A stretch of DNA of 64,000 nt from Polytrichum commune (GCA_950295325.1 OX485805.1:22553501-22617500); one strand, 5' to 3'. Counted from the first letter of the stretch, positions 47,500 to 59,929 are shown. Notes: generated by a model not told the origin, from the sequence alone. Made by a program: numbers and translations.

Positions 47500-47905
47500 A
47501 TCGGGGAGATTTTTGGGCACAAATCAGTTGAGATCCAACCGGTTACATGTTCACATCCTTTGGTTTTCCTGTATTATTAAATTGGGGTATATTCTATAAA
47601 TCCCTCGAAAATGATTGGTAATTTTCCTACAGTTTTGAACTTCAATTGGTTATTATTTCTCAAACTCAACTGGTTCATATGTAACTAACTGCCGGTTCTC
47701 CCCGATCATAGCTTACTACACATGCTCCATCTTCATGTCCGGCGAGATTTTCAACATAATCGGTTGAAATCCTAGTGTTTTCAAGTCCACCCGGTTCCAT
47801 GTTGTCATCTTTTGGTTTTTCTTCATGAATTTGATGTATATTGCACTGAAATGGTCGGTAACTTTCTTGAACTGGCTCATCTGGAACTACACCTTTTTTT
47901 TTTCT
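47500..47905 (+). repeat. repeat family C, two adjacent copies
   Basis: Landmarks are CGGGGAGATTTTT, CAACCGGTTACATGTT, TTTGGTTTT, TATTCTATAAATCC, CTCAACTGGTTCATATGTAA and CTGCCGGTTCTCCCCG. Other copies lie at about 52035-52270 (minus), 53080-53310, 55425-55510 and 58560-58930. The ends (CGGGGAGA.. and ..TCTCCCCG) are roughly inverted, suggesting a MITE of about 230 bp. Confidence 0.6.
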
Positions 47906-48400
47906 TCTAATTAGTGTGGGTTACCATTTGAAGTTATGTGTTGCTATAACTTTTTACCAAGAGTATCATTTTCTACGCAACTAACATAAGTACACTAAAT
48001 ATGATACTTGATATTTAGTGTCACCAATTATAAATGTCTTGCTTAACACTAATTGTAAACCGCGGTGTTAGTGTCACCAACACTAAATGTTAACCCAACA
48101 TTATCTGTCATTCCTTGTGAACTTTTTGGGGGATTATAGATTTACAGTGTTCCAATTATTGTCACTTACCAAGTGATTTTTCAAATTTTCATCTAGATAT
48201 CAATCATCCATGACAAGTTGTTGGCATGAGAAGGTAGGGCTTTGGACAATGGTTGAACTCATCCATCATCTATGACAATATTTGTTCACTTATTCATAAG
48301 AAGTGTCATCCAAAAAGTTACCATAGTGACATTAAATACCATATGACACTGAATATCATTAAAGTGTAGCTAAAATATGGCTAAAACACATGTAGTTTAG
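47906..48400 (+). repeat. family D-related repeat with a direct copy at 49110-49500
   Basis: Starts with GTGTGGGTTACCATTTGAAG (family D end). It continues with ACACTAAATGT and ATTGTCACTTACCAAGTGAT blocks that recur at 49130-49310 in the same order. No coding sequence. Confidence 0.55.
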
Positions 48401-51050
48401 CATGGGTGTCCTACGCTCAAGCACGTGTCACGTACACTAACCTCGACATGGATGTCCTTTGTCTTCTTCATTACACTACATTCATCCATAACACTCCCCT
48501 ATTGTCCTAGAAAAATCTTTCAACCCATCTTTTGTGCCATTTTAGAGCGTTGTCAACCAAAACATATGGCAAGATCCTTGTCCACTGGCAAAGGCATTGA
48601 AATGAGCCCCCTCGCATTAGATGAGCCAATGAGGATCTCACCGGTAAAAGTTGGTTGTCCCAAGTTCACGAGTCCCTACTGTTAAATTCATACACTATTG
48701 TTGATTGGTTTTAATGAAAATTTGTAAGGTATTGCCAGGGTCATTGAATAAGTCAGTCCATACCCTCATAGTTCAGTTGGGCAGGCCACAAAATCCTAGG
48801 AGTATAATAACAACATGTTGCAAAATTTTACCCTCCACGCTACAATGCCAGCCTAATGATAGGGTAAAACCCTTATTGTGTTGAGTAATGTTATGGACTC
48901 TGAGTCTAAAGTTGAACTCATGTTTATGAAATATAATCATATGCACCCTCTAAGTGAAGAGCCCAAAATGCATAGGAAGGTGAAAAATGAGGCTCTCCTT
49001 TACAACGGAGTAATACAAACATATGCTCCAAAGGTGCTTCGGAGCCACAATGACTCTACATTAGGCATTACAAAAATCATCCAGATCCTGGTAAATATGT
49101 AATTCCGTAAACTGGATGAACCGAGAAACTACACTAAATATTGTATCGAGTGTCACCAATTTTGTTTGTCTTGCTCAATATTGATTGTGAACGGCCCGTC
49201 TAGTGACCAACACTAAATGCAAACTAACATTATTTGTCACTCCTTAAAGAAAAGACCGGCATTATAGATTTTACGATGTTGCGATTATTGTCACTTACTA
49301 AGTGATTTTTTTCATCCAAGTTTCATCACATAATTGTTAGGATATAGAACATACCAAACTTTGTTTCAGTACTAGACATTTGGATGAACTAAAAGAAAGT
49401 TGCAATGACATTACATGCAAACTTATCAATTAGAAGTGTCATTAGAAAAATTGCCTCAATGACATAAGATACCATACGATACTAACTACAATACTTAACT
49501 TAGTGTACCTCCCACTAACCATACATGGATGAAAATAGGTGCTTCTAATGGTTTGTGGGGCTACTTAATGAGGTACTGTTAAGTATCAAATTTATAAATA
49601 ATTCCTACATGCAAGAAGGTGAAGAGCTTTGCTCCTCCACTATGTGCATTAACCCTTAACTTTCTGGAGTGTATTGCGGTTTCATTAGGTCATCTACAAA
49701 ATAATCACTATATTGGTTAATTTGAGACTTTCTCTTGTCTCAAATTAATATATGGACCACAACAACATGGTCTAATGTTTGGGTCGTCCTACCTAAACCA
49801 TCTTGATATGAGTTCTTAATTGGGTTCTTGATATGAACACCCACTTCAAAGTATTTGCATCTTACAACATTCTCCAATATCTGTGTGATTTTATCTATGT
49901 TCTCATATTTGTAACTGTCTCAAAATGCCGAAAAAGTCCCAAATTAACGAATATAGTGATAATATGTTTTTTTAGAGTTAAGTTTTCATTGTACCAAAAA
50001 GAAATGTTGTTGCTAATGACTTTAAGGTTAAATCAATATGATAGCAATATTTAGTCATTTTCATGATGTTTTACTATTGATTTAAAATCATCCAACTTCA
50101 AGAAATTCCAATAATTATATGCAATAAAGTCATGTTCCACACTTTCAAGATTATATCAAAAATTGATATACACTCCGAGGTAAGATATAGAGTCCATTGA
50201 AAATTGGAAATTTTTCAATCAAAATAATATGAATTTTCAGTGTAGAGAAATGTATCATCAAAGGAAAATGTTACTTCATTCTTGACTTTAATATGTAATT
50301 CTTGTGAACACTATCTTTCCATATTGGAATGGGATCATCGGCATTGACAAGAAAATTTCATGAGGAATACAATGATACCTATTCCAACCTTCATAGCACC
50401 TTCATTTTGGATGAATTTGCCTTCAAAGTCATTCATTAGCCTAAAACTATAACATTATCCGATTCCATCTGTATGTTTGGGGGGGGGGGGGGGAGAAGCC
50501 AATTTTATACTCTATTTAATCTTTGAACAGAGCAATTTGCATTGGTAGATTTAGCTTGATAAACTTGGGTGAAGCAATGTTACTAAATTATTAAAATGGA
50601 ACGGGTGATAACATCTGAATAATGTTATGACATGCCTCTCAAGAAATTAAGGAATGAAGTGTTAATCCTTCCATCAAAATCCTCATGAGTGTGTGTGCTA
50701 TCAACCCATCATGTATATTGCACAAAACTAATAAATTAGGTAGAACTAGTTGGAAGCCAAAGCAATCCTTTCTTTTTTGAAACAATAAACATTGAGGAAC
50801 AAACCAATATGATGTAGAGGGGCACTCTATTGTCATCTTCACTGGTGCTTGAATGTAGTTTCCACATGGGATTCAAGAGGTCTCAACCAATGTAGGAGTG
50901 ACATGTGGCAAAACTTGAGGAGCCAATAGTCAATTTCTGTTGGAGTAGAGAGGCCTCTACGGTAGGTGCAAACACCATATTGATAGTAGCATTGGTGTTG
51001 AAAGATATGATACCATCCAAGGCTCTACTTCTCAACTATGGATTTCTCGT
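48401..51050. other. intergenic, no gene recognised
   Basis: Short frames only. A G-run of about 15 bases lies at 50479-50493. Part of 49110-49500 is the direct repeat noted for 47906-48400. Confidence 0.5.
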
Positions 51051-51262
51051 GCCTACGTAAACTCACCCATTGCAAAGGTGAAAACACAATGGACTATATT
51101 ACAACCTAGATATGATTATTTTTAGGTGATTTGACTCCGAAAATAGAGTCGGAGACCCCACATTCGTCCGGTGGTGTCAAATTGAAATGAATTGATCCTC
51201 AGTCTTGTAGGGGGTTTCTTGGCTACAGTCCCTTCATCCATGATGAATGAATTTATGTAGAC
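51051..51262. mobile_element. MITE family E, copy 1
   Basis: The left end GCCTACGTAAACTCACCCAT is inverted at the right as ATGAATGAATTTATGTAGAC. At 212 bp it matches the copy at 51443-51651 in length and internal blocks (GGTGTCAAATTG, CTTGTAGG). Confidence 0.65.
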
Positions 51263-51442
51263 ATTATGAATCCGAAGCCCAACTTCTCAAGCCAAATACT
51301 TTATACCTATACACATATTATTCCACCATGATGCCCAACATTGACATAGATACCCACATAACCGATGTTGGACATGTATATGGGTTTAAATAGGTATCCA
51401 TATGGGTATGTGAATGGATAGATACAAGTAGGGATTTGCGGT

Positions 51443-51651
51443 GTCTACGTAAACTCATCCATTACAAAGGTGAAAATGTAGATATTTATATTGTAACTTC
51501 TAAATGACTCTTTAGACAATTTGAATCTTAAATTAGAATTAGAAACCCCAAATTAATGTAGTGTTGTCAAATTGGAGAGAACAACCCTTAGACTTGTAGG
51601 AGAGTATTTTACTGAAGCCCCATCATCCATGATGAATGAGTTTACGTAGAC
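51443..51651. mobile_element. MITE family E, copy 2
   Basis: Ends GTCTACGTAAACTCATCCAT and ATGAATGAGTTTACGTAGAC are nearly perfect inverted repeats. Same orientation as copy 1, about 390 bp apart. The flanks also resemble each other (GGATTTGCGG versus GGATTTCTCG), so the pair may be a segmental duplication rather than two insertions. Confidence 0.7.
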
Positions 51652-52034
51652 GCCATGAAACCAATGACCAAGAGGGTATCACATCCTTGCACATATTCAT
51701 TGCCAAATTCTATGGTATCACCTCTATATCCGTGGACATTTTACAAATATTTTCAATACCATGACCTGCCAACGTATCAAATTATACGGTCTTTGTCAAT
51801 ATCATGATCATCCTTACCCAGTTTTACATGAAATAAGACAATAATCGCACACTCTTGCTTAAAACTAATGTTGGACTAATACAATGAGGATTTTACGTGT
51901 TTTAAACCAGTAAGAGATGGGCGTTCAAGGACAGTTTTATTTTTGATACCATTCGGGTCTATATACCATTTAAGAACCTTTTTATTTAGGGAAAATCTCC
52001 CTTTCATATCAATATGGTTTAGAATGGCATTGGT

Positions 52035-53310
52035 CCGAATCACTGTCTGGGGAGAACTATCAGATAGTTACATATGAACTGGTTGAGTTTGAGAAATAAC
52101 CGGTTGAAGTTTGAGATTTCAAGAGAATTACTGGTCATTTTGGAGGAATCTATAGAATATACCTCAAATGAATAAAGCAATACCGGAAGATGTCAACATG
52201 TAACTGGTTGGATTTAGAATTACTCGGGTCTTGACCGACTATGACCAAAAACTTCCCGGGCACTAGCCCGAATAATAACTTGGGAATCCAAATATTCTCT
52301 CACCTTGAGATACCCACCAAATATCAAAAATCGATTGGTATTGCGATTTCAGTGCCCACGGGTAGGTTCTTAGGCACCATTATTGATATTGATTATTGAT
52401 ACCATGTAGTCAACTATACACCGGTCCAACATTTGGTTAGAAACCCTTTAGAAGTACTTAAGGTAGACGATTACTTTCCTTATTATGACGCCTATATTTG
52501 AGTGGTATGTGGTTTGGTGTGGCTCCGTGAACGGATAAAAAGAAGCCACATGTTTGAAGGACACTGGACTACATGCTCCAAATATGATAACCTTTCTAGA
52601 TTGAAGAGTCAACATGATCACATGGGATGAGCACAAGAATCTTCACTTGGATGATGAACAAGGTAGACATGCGTAATTCGGTTACTGATCTTAATCGGAG
52701 ACCTATTTTGAATAATCGGTGGTTAGGCGTGGCTCCCAGGAACACATACCAAAAAGACATGTGTTCAAGGGAGACTAAATTGCGTGCTTAGAATACGATG
52801 ACTATTCTAAGTCAAACATAAGTCTAGGTGGAGGGAGAGGGGGAGAAGGACTATATGACCATTTAATGAGTACATGAATCTTCATATTGATAATGAATAA
52901 GATACATATACGAGCTCCAAAATTTATGAGGAAAGTGGCTACGGCCTCGATTTGGATTTGCTAACGATCTCGCACTACACATCCTACGAGAAGTGGGTTG
53001 GTTGGAGAAAAGTAACCATTTAAGAACCATCCACCTTTGTTCGTGTAATGTTAGGGTTTAAGCTACGTCAAGGTTGGGGCTGATCATCTCCATGTCCGGG
53101 GAGATAATCAGATCCTCGATCGTCTTTCCAAATCCAACTGGTTACATGTTGTGATCTTTCTTTCGGTTTCATTATTATTATCATTATTATTGAATCGAGA
53201 TATTGTATTCTATAGATTCCTCGGAAATGATGGAGGGGGGGGGGGGTAATTTTCCCGAAGTCTTGGACTTCAACCGATTAGTAGTTCACCTGTAACTGGC
53301 TGTCAATTCT
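52035..53310. repeat. cluster of family C and family B repeats
   Basis: 52035-52270 is a minus-oriented family C copy, 52480-52690 and 52690-53045 are two family B copies in a row, and 53080-53310 is a plus-oriented family C copy containing a G-run at 53236. No host gene is visible. Confidence 0.6.
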
Positions 53311-53903
53311 CCCTGTTTCACTGGAGATCGTCTATCTTCAAGTGAGAGAGGATGCATGATGACGATGGTGCTGATGATGAGGAGAGACTCCGGGGAAAAA
53401 GGGTAAAGGTGGTCAACGTGGGAGCCCATTGAACAGATTCCAGGGGTACAGCTTTTCCTCATGTAGTAGTAGGGGCTCGTGAGTTATAACTACCATGCAC
53501 CCACTCGAAACATTCTTTCCAAATTCTTTCCGACTTCCCTTTCCTTTCCCCTTTCCCTTTCCTTCCAACATGGAGCTCGATCGCTCACATGAATTGAGGA
53601 GACGACGTCCTCATGCCCAAATCTTCATGAGGCTGGGTGTCAAGTTGCCGATCCGATCCATGAGGAGTTTTGAAAGTGGTCAAAGCGGGTAGCAATAACT
53701 ACGGGGCCCAAGTGCTCTAGTATTCATAATGAGCTCATGTGATTCTATCGAGAGCCGCAACAATAAGATCTCCTCGATCGGCTGAGATGACTCGACTCGA
53801 CTCGATCGAGAGAGATCCCAATCTATTAACTTAAGGTACGTACGCGGGCCTTCCTAAGTGGGTGTCACTCTTCTTAATTGGATACCCCACTTTAAAGTGG
53901 TAA

Positions 53904-54427
53904 GGCCCGTTTCACACACACACGTGACCAAGGGCCGTGAGAGAGAATGATTTAGGGTTTCTCGTGATCATGGTCGGCGATCCAAAGATCACGACTAAGC
54001 AAAGGCCACGTCACTCTCTACAAGCCGTGTCACGGGACATAACGAGTAGCCGACTCGGACCATGACATGGTGTGCTTTTAATGAAAGTAATACATGGTGA
54101 AAGTTTTCTAAAATTACACTTTGTGTGAATGGTGTGAGCGTTGCTTTGAGTAGATCGTTTCTTTTGGCATGCATGGGCACGTGTTTAATGTCGAGACAAC
54201 CTCTTTGGGTTCTCTCCTTGCAAGATTTGGATGCCCACCAAACATTATTCATTTTTAGACACGTAGGATACCATGTCATTTTTTTCATTCGTTTTCTAAC
54301 TTGCTCACACATGGTCACTTTTTGGTTTTTGGCAACCTTGTGTACACAAAGTGGGAGAGCCACTCATTACTCAACAAATTTCAGATCGCGGTCGTCATGG
54401 TCATTGGTCACTAGTGTAAACATGCCC
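53904..54427. mobile_element. Tourist/PIF-Harbinger-type non-autonomous element, TAA duplication
   Basis: The left end GGCCCGTTTCACACAC is preceded by TAA (53901-53903). The right end, read inward, is GGGCATGTTTACACTAGTGA, and is followed by TAA (54428-54430). Subterminal TGACCAA is shared by both ends. Terminal GGGC..GTTT and a three-base TAA duplication are diagnostic of PIF/Harbinger. At 524 bp it encodes no transposase. Confidence 0.75.
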
Positions 54428-54844
54428 TAAGTATATGACAAACTTTGTAATTAAGAATGGTCACGCAAAGAACACAGTGTGTGTCATGATGAGATTGGAC
54501 TACATGCTCAAAATGAAGGCACTATTTCGAGTTCAATAGCTAACACAAACAAACGGGGGATCTATGTGATCACTTAAAGAGAAAGAATATTTTTCACTTT
54601 GACCTTCTATAAGATCATATATGAGATGAGACGACACTCGGTCGAGAGAGATGATGATGATCCTCCCCAATCTAATGTTTCAAAGTACATAGGACTTGTG
54701 CGGTCGCTCTTCTTGATCAAACACTCACATTCCAGTGGTATTTGGCAAAAGTTTGTACATGAGAATGGACACACAAAAGACATGTGTTACAATGAGCTAG
54801 ACTACATGCTCAAAATCATAAAGACACCATTCTAGGTTCAATAG

Positions 54845-56125
54845 TTAACACAAGAGACCTACTATGTACCGGTCACGTAAAGAGAAAGAATATTTTGTCA
54901 CTTTGACCTCCTAGACAGACTTATGCAGCTCAACTCCAATCTTAAAACTTGAAACGGCAATCAACTACTTTCCTAGAAGAGATAATTTCGGAGCCAATCC
55001 AGCAATGTGAAATGTTTGTGGAGTTGTCGGAAGTGTCCACAACTTAATAGGGACACGTGCCTTACAATTTATTTAGCAACCCAATTTACTATGTACTGGT
55101 CACGTAGAGAGAAAGAACATTTTGTCACTTTAATCTCCTATACAGACTTATGCAACTCAACTCCGATTTCAAAACTTGATACGACAATCAACTACTTTCC
55201 TAGAAGAGATAATTTCGGAGCCAATCCAACATCGTGAAATGTTTGTGGAGTTGTTGGAAGTGCCCACAACTGAATAGGGACGCATGCCTTACAATTTATT
55301 TAGGGCATCACCATCCATGATGGCGCCCTGAACTGATGCTATGATGCTATGATGCTATTCATCATTTTTTAGTTCAGTTCACGTCGCAGATTGTTCAGGT
55401 GCTTCACCCATCGCTGCATTTTCAGGGTAATTTTCTTCGGGGTAATTTTCCGACACCTAAGGAGCTTCAACTGGCTACTTCTGAAACTCAACCATTTCAT
55501 ATGTAAACTACACTAATATGATATTTAGGGCCATCAATTCTAATTGAGAATTACGGTGTAGTGTCAGCAACACTAGCTAAATTTCAATCCAACATTTGCA
55601 GTCATTCCTTGTAAAATCTTTTTGGTTGCTCATAGATTTAAACTTGTGGAACTACTAAAACATCCCTCCGTCTTTACGTTAGGGAAAAACTAGTGTCCCC
55701 ATTTTTTTCTCTGGGTAAATTGATTCGCTTGTCTTATTCTCCCATCGCTGTAGTTCAAGGCAGCTTGTGCACTGCAAAACAACTAAGTTTTCCAGGACAT
55801 TCACTGAAAATCGGATGTAGAGTAGCAGATGGGTGGGGCAATTCCAAACTGAACTAAACTACTCTACATCCGATTTTTAGTTCAGTCAGGGATGGGTGGC
55901 GATGCTCTTAGCAACCCAATCTACTACGTACCGGTCACTTAGAGAGAAAAAGAACATTTCGTCACTTTAATCTCCTATACAGACTTATGCAACTCAACTC
56001 CAATTTCAAAACTTGACACGACAATCAACTACTTTCCTACAATTTCGGAGCCGATCTAGCAACGTGAAATGTTTGCGAAGTTGTCGGAAGTGTGCACAAC
56101 TGAATAGGGACGCGTGTCTTACAAC
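54845..56125 (+). repeat. ~220 bp tandem repeat, three units, one interrupted
   Basis: Units contain GTACCGGTCACGTA, CACTTTGACCTCCTA, CAGACTTATGCAACTCAACT, GATAATTTCGGAGCCAATCC and CTTACAATTTATTTAGCAAC. They begin near 54860, 55085 and 55915. The border between units 2 and 3 is split by the element at 55303-55907. Confidence 0.75.
55303..55907. mobile_element. PIF/Harbinger-type element inserted in a tandem repeat, TTA duplication
   Basis: It begins GGGCATCACCATCCATGATG and ends GGGATGGGTGGCGATGCTC, imperfect inverted ends with a shared CCCTGAACTGA / TCAGTTCAG subterminal block. TTA lies on both sides (55300-55302 and 55908-55910). The neighbouring tandem copy at about 55068-55090 reads ATTTATTTAGCAACCCAAT without interruption, giving the pre-insertion site. 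It carries a family C fragment inside (55425-55510) but no transposase. Confidence 0.85.
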
Positions 56126-56810
56126 TTATTTAGCAACCCACTGGTGTCATTATGGACACTTCGTATTAGATTGGTGTGTCATTGTAGACCCACCTTTCCT
56201 ACTAATTATGCCACATGCATGACCTGTGACTCCACAGACTGGCCGGTATTGGGGTGGTATTTGGTTTCATGCTACTGTTGTTGCAGGTCGCGCCTTGCAA
56301 GTCTATATAGCTCGCTCACTCAAAAGTATGGTCCCGGCCATGCATCCAATAATCAGGTTTCACGGGAATTGCATTTAAGCTGTGGCCATTCAATGCCTAA
56401 CTCGGGACGCTTGTTAAATGCTGCAGCTCCTGTGCCTGTGGCAGACTCCCACTTGGGATCTCACCAGTTGAACTATATAACTTAGAGCATTGTATGATCA
56501 GACCAGTACACTGCTTATCCCGATAGTGTGTGCTACTATTCAAAGAACCTAGTGCTATGACTATTTAATGAGGATGTAACATCTTACCAAGCAACGTTAA
56601 TTACGTCCGAACAACCACCTATTCACCTCTCAAGAGTAAGGTAGATGTATGGAGAATGGTGAAAGTTAAGCCGATTTGGCCATAAATCTGTGCAATGTTA
56701 TTTCAGAGATGGAGTAGAGGGAATGATGTGGGGTACACGTTGTTTCGTTCTTTTATTTCATGTAAATAATTTGTTACGTTTTCTCAATCTAGTTGACTTT
56801 GATTTTGACT

Positions 56811-56860
56811 CAAGGTGACAGGATTTGAACCTATGACCCTCTGTACCCAAAACAAATGCG
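56811..56860 (-). tRNA. trnP-UGG: 3' part of a mitochondrial-type trnP(UGG), pseudogene fragment
   Basis: The minus strand reads GCATTTGTTTTGGGTACAG (anticodon stem-loop with TGG) and then TCATAGGTTCAAATCC (T arm) and TGTCACCTTG (3' acceptor strand). This matches the plant mitochondrial tRNA-Pro pattern as I remember it. The 5' half (D arm and 5' acceptor strand) is absent or unrecognisable, so no functional tRNA can form. Most simply it is an organelle-derived fragment inserted in nuclear DNA. Confidence 0.6.
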
Positions 56861-56899
56861 AAGAAAAGAGGATATAGTCCAAGTTGTAGCAATGGTCCA

Positions 56900-57472
56900 G
56901 TGAACCCATGGTTTATTCTTCCCGTATAAAAATCATGTAAGACGTCGATGCCTAAAGGCAAGGTGGAGACAAGTATGTCAAACCCCCTAGCTACTTGTAT
57001 AATGGAGTCTCATGAATTTGAGCATCTTAATGTCCTACTTTGCACCAATGGCACCAGAAAGTGATTGCAAGTGGTGTGAAACAACACCTATCCAACCAAT
57101 CATTGGATTTGGGCGAACCAGCCCATACGCTCGTTCCTTGTTGGATGCGTAAACCCTTGCCTCCAAGGAACCAATGTCTAGGTTGGTTTGCCCCAGCCCA
57201 ATCATTGGATCCCACCTATCATTACATCCTTTTCGGGCCACCACATTTACAATTAGCCATTTGGGGTCCATATAAAAATGTCTACCCCTAATCTAGTGCA
57301 CGAGTAGTGGTCATTCACCATTTTGTCGGTTTGTCTAACTTAAAAATTGAGCTCCCGAGTAAGACGTTGTCGCACAACGTAACTCCGAATACTAACATCC
57401 GAATACTAAGAGTTGTGTTGCATTACCAAATCTACGATGAATCATCACCAAAAACTAGATCAAAAATTGACA
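56900..57472. other. intergenic, no gene recognised
   Basis: No coding or repeat signal was recognised here beyond two ATCATTGGAT(C/T)-type repeats near 57100 and 57203. Confidence 0.4.
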
Positions 57473-57745
57473 ATTAGGGTAAGTGACACTCTTATTCACA
57501 TGACACTAAATACAATTCAACAGTGTACTTAGTTGCTTGCGTTTACAATATTCACTAACCTTTTTAGGCCCCCAGACACCTCATAACATTATTAAACATA
57601 CTCAGGCATACTAGCATACCATACGCCTCCAAAAATTAGGGTAAGTGACACTATCACACATGTGACCCCAAACACCATTAAGGGGGGGGTACTCAGCTGC
57701 CTGCGTTTACAGTCTCGGCTAACCTTTTTAGGCCCGCCCCCATCA
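57473..57745 (+). repeat. two direct copies of a ~110 bp unit
   Basis: 57473-57585 and 57635-57745 both run from AATTAGGGTAAGTGACACT through (C/T)TGCGTTTACA to CTAACCTTTTTAGGCCC. They are about 160 bp apart. Confidence 0.7.
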
Positions 57746-57831
57746 TCGTGCCGTACTCCACTTATATGACGGCTTTGGCCTGTGCACGCATCCCCAGGCT
57801 TTTTGCAACTGCCTGCTACTAATCTATACAC

Positions 57832-58115
57832 ACATGATGATGATGATGATGATGATGATAATACTAATAATAATTAAGAATATGAGGTGTGAGGACGTAC
57901 TTCCCAAAACGCCTTGTAACCTCAACTTTGCAGACAGAATAATCTTGTGACAAAGTGAGAACGGGAGGAGGAGGAGGGCTGGGCCGCAGCAGCAGCAGCA
58001 GCAGCAGTAGCAATAGCCATAAGTACTTCACTTAACTTACGTCTCCGAATCACATGCAATTGGACTTTGTTTTGGTGGGTCACGACGCTGCCCCTGCCAC
58101 CACAAAATCTCCCAG

Positions 58116-58155
<40 letters not shown>
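57832..58155. repeat. microsatellite cluster: (ATG)n, (AGC)n and (CTG)n
   Basis: (ATG)n lies at about 57832-57858, about seven AGC units at 57986-58007 and about thirteen CTG/GCT units at 58116-58155. The last two are complementary in orientation, so they could pair. A (GA)n tract follows at 58368-58400 and a GATC tetranucleotide run at about 58503-58518. Confidence 0.85.
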
Positions 58156-58368
58156 ATGACGAGGAAATATATGAATGATGATTAGCGGAGATCAGCGGAG
58201 TCAATCCCCCCTCCCTCCCTCCCTCCTCCCTGCTTCCTGCCGTGCCGGAGGAGCTTCGCCAGTTGCATGGCTAATTGTTGGATAGGCAGTGGTACGTGCT
58301 TCGTGACTGGTCAAGCGCAGAAAGCTCAATCTAACCCAGATATCATCAACATGAATGAATGACAGGGT

Positions 58369-58402
<34 letters not shown>

Positions 58403-58559
58403 GGGAGGGAGTCCATCAATGAACGAGCACCGGAAAGCGTTGATGAGATCGTGTTTCGTGGCGAGGGCGCTGATATTAATTACTTACCTCGTTCTTCTTC
58501 CTGATCGATCGATCGATCAGTGAACGGGGAGGAGCGCTGCTACTTACAGAGGCACCAGT

Positions 58560-58930
58560 TGCAGTTGAAGGCTTCAGGAGACTTACCAATCATTGAGAGG
58601 GAGTTCATGGAATATGCCTCGATTGAATAACGAGAAGCACCGACGAAAGGTGTCGACGTGTAACCGGGTGCAGTAGTGATCGGGGAGATTGTTGGGCGGG
58701 CATTCATTCTAATCGATCGCTTGAGATCCTTGTGTGTTTGCAAGTCCAACCGGCTGCATGTTGACATCCTCCGGTTTTGCTTCATTAAATTGGGGGTATA
58801 TTCTTTTACAGATTCCTCCAAAATGATTGGTAATTTTCCGGCATTCGTGAGCTTCTCCAGCCGGTAATTTCTCAAACTCAACCGGTTCATCTGTAACTGA
58901 CTGCCGGTTCTCCCCTGCCCCATCAAAATT
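58560..58930. repeat. head-to-head family C copies
   Basis: 58560-58690 is a minus-oriented partial copy and 58680-58930 a plus-oriented copy of the family described at 47500. They meet at the shared GATCGGGGAG block and form a large imperfect palindrome. Confidence 0.6.
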
Positions 58931-59620
58931 CCCGGGCAGACGGTTGCTCGTGATGATCGATGAGTTCTCTGTCACGCACACGGTGGCAATGGCATGGGTT
59001 CTCCGTGAGTAAAGGTTTGCGACAACCTACGTTACCGAGGGGGAGGGTGAAAACACATGGAACCATTTGTATACCGTAGCTCTCCAGCAACTTGGGCACC
59101 TTTCTGCTTAATAATTAATGAAAGTGCGACAGTAAGTTGGGAAGCTCCAAAAAACAATATTCTAAAATTGGGTGGATTCGAAAAATAATTTAAAATAAGT
59201 TCGACATTCATCCCAAGTCATTTCTATAATTCATGGAGGGTTTTCTCAAGTGCATCTATGGCGGCTATGATCAACCGAAACACTTCTCTTAACCAACATT
59301 CCTTACCCTAAAGTTTGTCTTTTACTTGTATGTCAGGGTTTTGCTTGGCAACAAATTTTGCTTTGTTGACATTATTTGATACTACTTTGTTGGATTCCAG
59401 TGAATGTCACTTTGCATTATTATGATTTTAGGCACTCTTTGGATTTTTCTTTTTATTTTTCTTTATTTTGGACACTCAACGAAATTGATTTCCCAAAAAT
59501 TTAGGCACCTTTAAATTTAATTATTTTCTGCCCAAGTTGCTAGAGAGCTACCGTAGCTTGGATAGATTGTATTTCTAGCCAAACCGATTCTAAAATGGCG
59601 ATCATAGACCTTGAGATAGT

Positions 59621-59834
59621 CTACATTGTTTTGTCTAATTAGTGTGTGTTACCATTTGGAGTTACGTATTGCTATAACATGCTAATGAGAGTATCACATT
59701 TTACTCAAATAAACATAAGTACACCAAAGATGGTATTTAGTGTTAGTATGGCAATAATAGTGTCCATAAAAAAAGTTATAGCAACACATAACTCTGAATG
59801 GTTACCCGCACTAATTAGGCAACACAATGTAGTG
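59621..59834. mobile_element. MITE family D, long inverted ends
   Basis: The left end CTACATTGTTTTGTCTAATT and the right end AATTAGGCAACACAATGTAG continue pairing for about 55 bases, through TTACCATTTGGAGTTACG and its partner to GTTATAGC. About 214 bp, the best-preserved copy of the family also seen at 8350. The right end reads outward CACTACATTG, hinting at CACTA-type ends. No clear target duplication. Confidence 0.7.
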
Positions 59835-59929
59835 GGATCCATGTAGAATGTGTCAATTTTTGGGAGGAGGAGTATCTTTTATCATATCCTTTGGTATCAT
59901 AGACATGCCTAAATCCAACACAACAATAA

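Noticed and set aside
53500-53692. 65-codon frame with repeated FPFPF
   Set aside because: Created by a CCTTTCC-rich tract; no homology and no flanking gene signals.
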